This document shows, one piece after another, positions 34,901 through 44,800 of a stretch of DNA of 64,000 nucleotides (position 1 is its first letter; each line of letters begins with the position of its first letter). The stretch comes from Helicoverpa zea. Its lineage: Eukaryota > Arthropoda > Insecta > Lepidoptera > Noctuidae. The notes under the pieces were generated by a model that saw only the letters and a program-made list of their open reading frames with translations, was not told where the DNA came from and did not search any database. Position numbers and translations under genes: made by a program. The stretch covers positions 8,736,501-8,800,500 of the forward strand of contig NC_061469.1 in NCBI RefSeq assembly GCF_022581195.2, read 5' to 3'.

Positions 34901-36698
34901 TGAGGCAGGCTCCGAGGCTTGTTACCAGCAAGAGCTGGCAGGTGAGATACATACCTATATGTATATGCACTTAGGTATAGAACCTACTGGAATACAAAAC
35001 GATGTAGAATAGATAGAGCATGATACTGGTTTCATTGATCAAGATATATGATCCGACTTATGAAAAAGTAGTTTTAAAGGTTAACCTCTGTGTTCCTGAT
35101 GAAGTGGATGAAGCTTAGCACAAAGGGTAGGGTCTGATCCAGATTTTTTAAGAACTGCTATTGCTCTCACTCAATCATCTCTCACTCTCTCACTCAATCA
35201 ATATATGTACCTTCTTGCTCAGATAATAACCAGTTTGACTTCTTTTTCCAGGTGTCAAGCGGTAGCGCGAAGTCATGGGGCGTACCGGGCTCGGTGTCCA
35301 GCTACTCTGTAGGCGCGCGCTCCGTGCCCGCCTCGGCCTCGCTCTACTCCGTCACTAGTGGCGAGTCTTCCCTCTCTGGTAGATATTACTCCTCCACTAC
35401 CCTGATAAGTCACGGGATAAGCCGAGTAAGATTGAAACTTTGCATGCATCCTGTAGATGACAGAAAACCTACGACTACCATCTGTCTTTTAGAGGACTTT
35501 ATACGGTAGAAACGATAAGTAACTAGAAAACCTGACACTGTTGGTCGTTTCAGATTTTAATATATACAATAGAAACGATAGACCTAGATAACGTTTGGAA
35601 GTAATTCTGAGTCATACTTGTACAATCCAGGTGTGTCTTCCGTGTCATCGAACAGCGGAGGGAATGTCGCGAACAGTTGTTCGACGAAGCTGTGCGGCGG
35701 TGCCAAGTGCGGGGGAGCATGCCTGGGCGCAGTGCCCCGGACATCCGTGCCGCCGCGCCCTCGACAACCTGCCTCCAACTCGCTGAGACGCTCACAACAC
35801 CATAGTATGAAGGTAGACATCGACGTCATATTATGAGAATTCGCAGAAAAAGATAATCAATCTATACGAAATAAAGCTAGAGATTTTGTTGAATGTTAAT
35901 TTTTCTCTAAGAATATGACAATTAAGAAACCTTTTTCTCTGTTATTACAGGCACGGTTACAAGATTATCAAGTCCATAGCTACACGGGAGGTCCGGCGGC
36001 TGGAGAGCCGTCGGGCAGGTTACCTCCGATCAGGGAGTTCCAGAGAGAATTTCGCGAAGGACGAAGAGAGAGTGCTGCTGCTGCCTCCGCCTCTACTAGA
36101 ATAAGGTAATCAATAGAAATTTCCTTTAAAATCGATTCATTTAAAATGTCTTTGATGATTAATATAGATGACTATAGACCTTCTCAATACTGTATTTCCA
36201 ATCATTAAAATAAATGTTTTATTCCACAGGTGTGCCCAGAAAATTGTAACACAGTTAGAAACGTCGCCACAAAAAGACAAACAACACTTCTTCCGGCCAC
36301 TAAAACCTTCAAATAAAGACGACCCGCCCGACTCCAGAGATCACAGCAAAGAGACTGAACGGAAAAAAGATAACCCCAAATCAAAGCCCAAAAAGGATGA
36401 CAAGAAGAAAAAAGATGATGAAAATACCAAACAGGAAGACAAAAGCAAAAAGGATGAAAGTAGTGACAATAGGAAAAATGAAATAGCTGAGAAGAAGAAG
36501 GAAGAAAAGATGAGGCTTAAGGCGGAAAAAGAGGCTAAGAAAGAAGCCAAGCTTCAAGCCAGGGAAGAGGAGAGACAGGCCAAGCTGCTCGCGAAGGAGG
36601 AGGAGAAACAAGCCAAACTAAAAGCGAAGGAAGAGAAGAAAAAGGCCAAAAAAGAAGCAAAGCTCGCCGCGCAGGCTGAGAAGGAAAAAAACAAATAG
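31926..36698 (+). CDS. RING-finger protein with lysine-rich C-terminus (5' end not found)
   Basis: Exons 31926-31988, 34744-34941, 35252-35378, 35631-35812, 35951-36105 and 36230-36698 join in phase to 397 visible residues plus stop. The first exon lacks an initiator, so at least one exon lies upstream. Residues about 22-71 form a C3HC4 RING: C-x2-C-x11-C-x-H-x3-C-x2-C-x17-C-x2-C (CVIC...PCGH...C..C...CVIC). RING domains of this type recruit ubiquitin-conjugating enzymes, so an E3 ligase role is inferred. After it come a Ser/Gly-rich linker, a basic Pro-rich region and a final ~100-residue lysine/glutamate-rich charged helix that probably forms a coiled coil and binds nucleic acid or acidic partners. 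I do not recognise a specific orthologue. Confidence 0.82.
32350..32960. repeat. Possible solo LTR or retroelement fragment
   Basis: The block begins 'TGTAGCGCGTGGTGCGCC' and includes a TATA-like ATATAAAA and a compositional shift from its surroundings. That is reminiscent of an LTR, but I could not confirm the matching 3' end or a target duplication. It lies in the RING gene intron 31989-34743. Confidence 0.3.
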
Positions 36699-37901
36699 AA
36701 TTATAACGTTTAAATTTTACATTGTAGAAACTCGTAGCCGTCTTAAATTTTAGAATTGAAAATTGTTATCATTGAGAAATCGTAAAAACAATTTTAAATA
36801 GCGTATGTCTAACAGTCTATTGTAGTCCATATTACTAACAATAAATTAGATACTGTTAGTTTAAATTTTATTTTTTTACTTCGATCGGATATGATGATTG
36901 TGTTTACGCTTTGATACTGATTTTTACAATTTTGTTATAATTATCTAGCTTAGTTGCAATTTCAAATCGAAATTGTTATTTAACTTAGGAATGTTGTAAA
37001 TATTTTTAAAGTCAAAAATGTTATTATGAGAAGCAATCTAATACATAGTTGTTGGGTCATAATTGGAACTCTACAAACTGCGAAGACTGAAAGAACGGGA
37101 TAATGAAATCATATCGTTTTGTAATTTAATTGAGTAACAGTATAGTTAAGAGCTTCGTGCATACAGCACCGCCGATTTATTTATGTAGATTTTATCGTTC
37201 TTAGTTTGTCTGTAGTTGAAGCTTTTTAGAATCAATTACTATATAATTTCAGATTATTTACCTACTTCTTCAATACAAAAGTTTAAATTGTAATAAATAA
37301 TGCTAAGATATGATTTTCTCAAATGCCTTCTTGATGATTCTAAATCTTTGTGATTCAAAATAACTTATCCACTCTATTTGGATATTTAAAATAATTTTCC
37401 TGAATAAAATAAATCCTTCCTATTTCTACAGAACCCATATGACCGCAGTAACATGATTATAATATTAACTGCATTAAAGTTAAATAAATAGCATCATATC
37501 AGGCATTTAGCATACTGCTAGGTAAGTGTTGACATTAATTTTGTAAGGGTTCCACAAGTCGGAATTTATTATTGTCAATCGTTAGAAATTTCCTGTAAAA
37601 TAAATAACAATGTTACCATAAGCCTTACTCTTTTATTTATACCCAAAATATCTTAGTACATAACATTTTCAACAATCTTGGGCGCAAAATATTGTAGGTA
37701 AGTAAATAAATAACAACAAAATCACATAAAAAACGTGACATAGGTAGTACTGGGTTGCATGTAATAATGCCAGTTGTTCAAATAAAATTGTTATGAAACA
37801 ATTAATAGTTTATTTATCTACACTGAACTATGTGACAATACACTTGATTACTAGTATACTATGGTCAGCAAAATTTCTATAATAGTAACATTTAATAGTA
37901 T
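36699..37901. other. Tail-to-tail interval of the RING and NDUFB5 genes
   Basis: This holds the RING gene 3' UTR, with a candidate AATAAA at about 36840 and later ones near 37404 and 37603, and the minus-strand NDUFB5 3' UTR. It is AT-rich with no other gene seen. Confidence 0.5.
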
Positions 37902-40001
37902 TTATTCTTTGTAATCATCACCCATGCGGTCGTACATTTCTTCACCGGTCTTCTTGTTAATGCGGTGGTACTTGTTGACCAAAGGTTTATAATAGTATGC
38001 CTGGTAGTCCTGGCGCTCAGCCATCTTTTTGATGATCTGTTGTTCCAACTTACGCAACTTCTGCCTCTGCCTTTCCTCGTCAATAGCGTGCATGAACTTT
38101 TCATAGTCCTGGAAAATTAGATAAATACTCGAATTAAATCAAAACTAATATTATAAATGCGAAATGTCAGTCTTTTCTTCACGCCTAAACTACTGAACCA
38201 ATTTGTGTGAAATTTGGTACAGACATAGTTTGGAACCTGAGAAAGAACAAAGTTTTTGTTACAAAAAATAAATAAAATTTATTGTGGGCATCTATTGGTC
38301 AAAATTCGGCATCAATTCAGTACTATAATGTCGAGCTGTCAGTAGAATAATGGGAAACTAACATTTTCGCCTTTTTAGATCAGAGCTCATTACGTTGATT
38401 TTTAAGAGTTCTTTAGAATATCTTCCCCATTTCATATTTAAAAAGATCCCGCGACATCGGGAACTATGTGGGTAAAACCAAAAATCTGCCCGAAGTCACT
38501 TTTCCACGCGAACGAAGTCGTGGGCAAAAGCTAGTAACATAATATATGAAATACAAACAGTACATAATGACCCCATAAAAGTAAAGAGTAATATTTTTGG
38601 GGCAGGAGTAGCCTGAAAGCTAAAGCTGAAGCCACTGCCCCCAAAATCCTTAAGATAATGGTCACCAAAGAATGGACTGTGACCTAGGAAGTGCCTCATC
38701 TGAGCTCCACACGCCAGTTAATTAGTAACTCAGATACAGTTAGTTCTTAGTATCACGGATAATAAAAACTGTAGACTTCAGACGTGACTCCCTATGTGAT
38801 CTAAAGATCCTTTTTAATAATAATAAAGCTTATGATGATAGATCAGACACAGATAGTCTTTTTCAATTAAGAAAGGTATGAGACAGTATGGAAAATATTT
38901 ATAATGCATATATGTTTTAAAACCATATTTCTAAATTAGAAACTTTTGAATGAATTAATCATGAAACAATAGAAAATCGATTGTGTTTTGCATATATCTG
39001 CACGCCGGCACGCAATGGGTAAAAAGTACTAGAACTCAAATGGAATCTATACTCAGTACCGCTACCCCAGTTGTTCCTTTGCAAAGATACAAGTTTAGGA
39101 AGTTCTACTATATAAAGCTACTATTAGTTCTACCATTATACACCTATGAGAAAATTTCAATTTCATATACTCCTCAATAGTCAGTTGGAAAAAGAATCAG
39201 GTTTATCTTAAAACTAAGTAGTTAGAATCCAATATAGTGACGTTACCTGCTGGGGGTTTTGGTGAATATAACGGGCAATAAATCTAGTGATTGGGTGGCG
39301 GTGGTACTCCCAGTGTTTTGGTTCATAACCCTCAGGGATGGGGGTCAGCTGCGCAGGCCCGATGAACACGTTGCTGTAGAAAATGATGGCCCCAACCGGT
39401 ATGAGACCCAGCATGGCGTAGAAGTGGAACATATCCTTGAACTTGTGCCATTGCCATCTGACAAACAAAAGTTTAGGTTAGAAACAAACTATCAAAAATA
39501 TTCCCAAGCTAAGATACAACAAAAATTAAGGTAAATTAAACATTTCTTACTATAAATTTTGAGACAGACACTAAATTTCATAAAAATAACAAACAATAGC
39601 AAAAAAAATTGGTTAGGTAATCACTGAAAACCATCATCACCTGGATGGTTGTAAGACAAAAGTTTTCGCCCCATGGGATCCGTTCAAGGCTTTACTTGTT
39701 GTAAAGGTGGCATTTTGGATAGTAGTTGGTGTTTTAATCTGGTTTTTAAGCAAGTTTATGCCGAAAGATCGGCCTAGAGCACTCCAAGACACCATTTTTT
39801 TAACAAGACTATTTTGACAGATGCTGTCAAATGCTGCCAGCCACAGTCTGTCACTAAAATTGATTTAATTTTCCATAATGCGTTTTCGGTTTTCGCGTTA
39901 AGTTTTTCTTAATATTTTCATCGTCTAGATTTTATATCGCATAAAATAAAAAATCCTAAGCATTTGAAACTTATTTAATTACTTACCGGTACCAATCCAT
40001 A
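37902..40001 (-). CDS. NDUFB5: NADH dehydrogenase 1 beta subcomplex subunit 5 (SGDH)
   Basis: The minus-strand exons are 39988-40001, 39247-39457 and 37902-38108, giving 143 residues. NDUFB5/SGDH is an accessory subunit of respiratory complex I in the mitochondrial inner membrane. The family signature is plain: WQWHKFKDMFHFY, one membrane helix (LGLIPVGAIIFYSNVFIG), PAQLTPIPEGYEPKHWEYHRHPITRFIARY, and a charged C-terminal helix ending YYYKPLVNKYHRI. The proposed start, MDWYR, is the only in-frame ATG in the short first exon. Known SGDH proteins have about 40 more N-terminal residues including a mitochondrial presequence, which I could not find. A TIR element lies just upstream. So either an upstream exon was missed, with 39988-40004 as a micro-exon, or this is a truncated copy. 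Confidence 0.85.
38143..38534 (+). mobile_element. Lep1/Helitron-like element
   Basis: The leader ACTAATATTATAAATGCGAAA and the terminus GAACGAAGTCGTGGGCAAAAGCTAG bracket a ~390-bp non-coding element in an NDUFB5 intron. The body shares 'GTGTGAAATTTGGTACAGACA' with 23948-24188. Confidence 0.8.
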
Positions 40002-40422
40002 ATCTAAAACTTTTGTCGTACATATTTTATGAATTGTCTGTGGTTTTCACTTTTTAATAATGACAGTTTCACAAAACCGCGAAACTTTGAATACAAAATT
40101 GTATTTGTACCTAAAAAAATCACAATAGGCATGATGACAGTAATCAAAAATCATTAAAATAATATATTTATTAAATTAAACTTGAAGCTTGGAATATAAA
40201 ACGCGCATTGTTTTCTTTATTAATAATGTGATTAATATGTATTTTTATAAAATAAAATTACGAAATAAGGCAATCCGCCATGATATCTTGAACACCAATC
40301 AGAGCTCGTGACGTCATCTCTGAAAACAACTCGCGCGAAAGCGCGCGAACGTCACATTTCGTTATTGTGAACTTCCACTGCGATCTTTGTTTTTAATTAA
40401 TTAATTGTTTATAACACGAGTT

Positions 40423-40550
40423 ATGGAGCCCGGATTTATCAAGGCAAACAGCGCTAATTTGCCTAGAATGGATATCATAATGCTGGGAGAGTTTTTGGCA
40501 TCAAATAAAGATTTTTGTTCAGCTGAATTTAGAAATGTTAAAACTTCCAT
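40423..40550 (+). CDS. First-exon-like ORF inside the THAP element
   Basis: It begins MEPGFIKANSANLPRMDIIM and ends at a consensus donor (ATG|GTAAGT). The 'LPRMDIIMLGEFLASNKDF.SAEFRNVKTS' wording resembles the N-terminus of repeated insect proteins that carry SWIM and YqaJ-type nuclease-like domains. That comparison is from memory and weak. No downstream exon is found inside the element, so it is probably a remnant. Confidence 0.45.
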
Positions 40551-40788
40551 GTAAGTATACTAGTTTAATTAAAAAAACTTCCATTTAAGTGTATTAGTTT
40601 AATTAAAAAAAACTTCTATGTTAGAATATTAGTTTAATTAAAAACAATTTTAGTTATAAATAATTCCAAATAAACACATACATATAAATACATGATATGA
40701 ATAAAATGCGTAATATAACAGCAATGAGAGATGAAACCTAACCTCGAAATAGTTATTTACATTATAAACTATGCTAGAATCTAGAGAA

Positions 40789-40995
40789 CTATGTAATAAC
40801 TACATCAAAGTGATCTTCACAAAAATAAAGATGTACCCTGGGCAATATTGCTTTTGAATCTCGCCTTGCAAGTTTAAGCCACTTGTTTCGTATTTTTTTA
40901 TTGTGAGGAACGTACACAAATAACTTATCAGGAGTTGTTTTGAGATGTGTTCTTACACTGGGGGACCCACAACACCTATGCACTTTCGAATTCAT
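40789..40995 (-). CDS. THAP-domain-like small ORF
   Basis: The 68-residue ORF starts MNSKVHRCCGSPS and contains FVYVP, RNKWLKLARRD and FCEDHF, which match the THAP DNA-binding zinc-finger consensus (C2CH, invariant tryptophan, terminal C-x2-H-F). The N-terminal cysteine pair looks shortened: CC without the usual C-x(2-4)-C spacing. Zinc binding may therefore be impaired. It stops soon after the THAP domain, so it would be THAP only. THAP domains occur in P-element transposases and other mobile elements. Confidence 0.65.
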   Translation of the reverse strand: MNSKVHRCCGSPSVRTHLKTTPDKLFVYVPHNKKIRNKWLKLARRDSKAILPRVHLYFCEDHFDVVIT

Positions 40996-41850
40996 ATTTA
41001 ATAACACAAAAAACTTAATTATTGCTCGAGCGTTGTTTACTTGCGTCCTTGTAATTTCAGTCGTGACGTCACAAGTGACGACATGACACTGACAAGCGTT
41101 TTCGCGCCGGATTCAAAGTGGACAGAGGAAAATGCAATTATTTGATAAAAAAACTTCGCATTTTCTTAAAATTAATATTTTTTCATATAAAATAGACGTA
41201 TTCCTACATCATACAAAGGAATTTAAAAATTTGTCATCATGCCTATTTGACTTTGTGTAAGATTAATATTAGTAGATATAATAGTGTTTAATTTTTGTTC
41301 ACCAACGTATACATTAGTATAGGTATACCGAGTGTGCATTCCTTGTTTTATAAACTTTGTGCAAAGTCCATAGATGGTCCAATTATTTGCAGTTGTATTT
41401 CGAATAAGAAATGAGTAAATTATAAGTTATAACAAATCATAGTATAAATAATTGAAAAATATTTAAAATAAACATTTTATAGGTATTGAGTCACATAAGT
41501 ACCTATAAATGCTTTAAAAAATAATCTACTTCGTACCTTATTATGTCTAGAAAACAAACCTTATAAAAATAAATATCTATCAACCACCTGTTGACAAAGT
41601 TTTTTCTCAAATATTACGTCGTTCGGGAGTATTGATTTCCCGCACTGAGCATGCTCCGTCGCTCTGCTTACGTAGAACTCAGATAACACACTACCACCCA
41701 CTCAAATAACGTTATTTCGCAGTTATTCATGTTTTACTAAACATTTAACAGTTGACATATTGTCCCTTAAAGTTTGATTAGTTCGGGAAGTATGTGAGTT
41801 GTTCGGCAAATGTGAGTGAGTCCAGTGTCATATGTTTCGTTTGTGCTAAA

Positions 41851-44800
41851 ATGGAGGAACTTCTCCAGGACATATATAAGGAAGCATCGGGAGTAAAGTT
41901 CACGGCTCTGCGGAAATCATGTCAGGATGCACTAGGTGACCTAGATTTTTTATTATTAAATAACAAACTTTCTTTTCGTTGCGTTATGAAAAATATTTTC
42001 AGTTGCGACATAGTGCAGTTGAAGTGCTAATCAATACTTGCAGTAATGACCGCCATTGCGTCGAGATCGGAAGTGCACTTTAAGATTATCTTTTTCAGTC
42101 ATTGAAACCCTTTGGTTTATTTTCTAAATGTATCTATCGAACGCCTTTTGAAGAAGTTAGAGTTACCATATGGTCAGTGGCGGCCCTAGGGGTGTGCGAA
42201 CTGTGCCATCGCACAGGGCCTCGCGCTTGGGGGGGCCTCGCGCTACAAGCCAAACTAATATAAAAAAAAAAATATAGTTAAAAATATATATCTGGTCCAA
42301 GAAAAAAAAAATTGCATTTTTTCTTAATTTTTAATTGATTCAGCGTTTACTTTTTGAGTCCTCAATTTAACAAAAAGTTGGAACACCAAAGTAACAAAAA
42401 CAACTGGCTCTCGATCCAGTTACGGATTCTTTTTATTTGTGCTTAATTATTACAAGACTTGCTTAATTACAACTTAATATATTTGAGATTAATTTGAGAG
42501 TCCTTAAACAATTTAAAAAATTCGCGCTCGCTACGCTCGCGGCTGTTCACTTGGCAGTACCCACTTTTCCTTCTAACTTAATTAGAGTACTTTTATGCCC
42601 CAAAACTCAAAAATTTTCGCGCTCGCTACGCTCGCGACTTCACCTTACACTGTTATTATACAAGTTTTGGTGCTTTGGTGACCCAAAGCTCAAAAATTTT
42701 TGCGCTCGCTACGCTCGCGGGTGCTATACTTTCCGCTTCTTTTATTTTTTTCATCCTTTTTTAGGCGAAGGTAGAAGGTAGCGCCGCTTTTAAGTCCTTT
42801 TATTAACAAAAAATAAGTCCTAGTTTCCTCATGAACTTTCTTATTTACGACGTTCGAACCTTTCAATACATAGGGGGCGCTTGGGTCATGATTGCACCCG
42901 GGCGCTACATGAGCTAGAGACGGTCCTGAATCAGTTATACGAAGAGCTGAATAATATCTCGGTGCTGAAGTATATATAAGAAAATAATTTAACTGAAATT
43001 TATCCCACTACCGAAATAGTCTTGAGAATTCGAATAATAAAATAATAATATCTAAAAAGCAGTTTTTCGAGGCTTAAAATTATTAAAAGATGTTTAAGGA
43101 ATTCGATGACACAAGATCGACTTTCAGCCCTTGCTATTCTTTCGATCGAAAATGACGTTGCTCATTCATTCGATTATTCTGCTTTAATTAAAGATTTTAG
43201 TCTTAAGAAAAGTCGCAAGCATCAGATCATTTTAATATTTGTTAATTTTGTGATTTTTTAAATATAAACTGTAGTAAAAATAAAATTTTATTAATTTGTT
43301 TAACTAGAGCATTTCTCCTCAAACATGGCGTTTAGCTAAATCAAAACACCAGGGGCCCGATTCTCCTAATTTTACTTAAGCGACATACGATTCACATTCG
43401 ACTGCGATTCAATCACGACTCGATTACGATTGAAGCGTATGTGGCATTCCACTATTTTTTCTTTGAAATAAAAGTTTTTATCCTTTTCTGTCAGTCAATA
43501 ATGAATCATTTTGTCTGCAAATGATTTACGATTGCAATATGATTGAAGAGCAAACTACCGTATACACCAAAATCACCAAAATAGCAGACCAATCGCAAAC
43601 CAATCGAATGTCGTTGGAATACGATTGGTCTTATATTAGTAGCAGAATGCCCGATACGGTTAAAACTGCTATTGCGATTCGATGTCTATTCGATTTTGAC
43701 ATTATTAACTTAGGAGAATCGGGCCCCAGCTTACTCTCGCAACACATACTTTTCACGTAGGACAAAGGGCCTCGCATAGACCTGCCGCACGTAGCCTCGC
43801 AATGGCTAGGGCCGCCGCTGCATATGGTAACATAACTTTATGATTGGACAGTTAAATACTACTTGATCGATGGCATTGCCGGATATCACGGTTTCTATAC
43901 TTTGAGCCTCTAATCTATTCAGGAGTATAACATGACCTTACGCTAAGTTTGCCTAGACATGTTTTTTGTATACAATGACTTGATGAAAACAAATGAATCC
44001 ATTTCATCGCAAGTCTTAAAATAAATCCTGGGCTTAAGACACACCCTTGAAGCACTCCAATTATAACATCTTAAGTTAGGTAGACTTGTCTAGAGTAAGC
44101 ATCTTCATGCATGCCTAATTCTTGAATGTCTGCCAAGTGTTACGGCAGTTATGATGTTTGTATACAACGCCGAGTATTAGCAAAAGAAATTCAAGGCCGA
44201 AAGGGATCTAACGACGTATAAAGGTCGGCAGTCTTACGTAGAACACGTTTAGTGTGATGAATTACCTTTGTTTACGTTTATTAAATAACATTGTTACCTA
44301 TTAAGTATCAAATCCTTGATTATGACAGTAGAACAAGAGGTATATGCGAAGACGATCTTATGATGCCATAATTCGGAGTGTTATTTGTCGAGCAAGTTAT
44401 TCAAATTGCGCCTATTTCACCCAAAGAAGTGTTAGGTTTTTCTATATTCTTTAAGGCAAGTTGCACCATTTAACAATAACGATAATTAAACCATAACCAA
44501 CCATCAAATCGGCAATTTGACCGATGGGTGGCAATTTCACGTCTGTTTGTCATTTGTTTTGCAACCTACCCTCAGTTATTCTACCTAACTAAAGTCTATG
44601 ATTCTCATTGTAGAGCTACTATGCATGCAAGAGAACAATGCACGTCGTCCATCGTACGAGCTTCGCCGCGCGTGCCTGCTGCCGCTGCAGACGGCACTGG
44701 AGACCAAGCGTCCGCGGTTGGTAACCTACGCCTTACAGGGGTTCCATGTAAGTATTCTGAACTTTTTTTAGTAGTAAGTAAGTAAGTAATGAAATGACCC

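Larger units (their letters stand above)
40124..41247. mobile_element. TIR element carrying THAP and a second ORF fragment
   Basis: The 16-bp perfect ends AATAGGCATGATGACA (40124-40139) are mirrored at 41232-41247. Between them are a plus-strand ORF with a donor site (40423-40550), a minus-strand THAP-like ORF (40789-40995), and two GC-rich, TGACGTCA-containing patches (40310-40370, 41062-41100) that look like promoters. No transposase is present, so it is probably a deletion derivative. The target duplication is not clear. It sits between the divergent NDUFB5 and ARFGEF3 genes. Confidence 0.7.
42175..43820. mobile_element. Non-autonomous hAT element with 8-bp target duplication
   Basis: The ends CAGTGGCGGCCCTAG and CTAGGGCCGCCGCTG are inverted repeats. 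They are flanked by an exact 8-bp duplication CATATGGT (42167-42174 and 43821-43828), diagnostic of hAT. The 1646-bp body has no transposase. It includes three copies of a ~19-bp palindromic GCTCGCTACGCTCGC motif and a nested MITE at 43352-43727. It lies in ARFGEF3 intron 1. Confidence 0.92.

Noticed and set aside
36341..36611. Minus-strand Ser/Phe/Leu-rich ORFs
   Set aside because: They are antisense shadows of the lysine-rich coding exon of the RING gene.
42523..42719. Regularly spaced identical repeats, CRISPR-like at first sight
   Set aside because: There are only three units, they sit in a eukaryotic hAT element, and the spacers are related AT-rich sequence.
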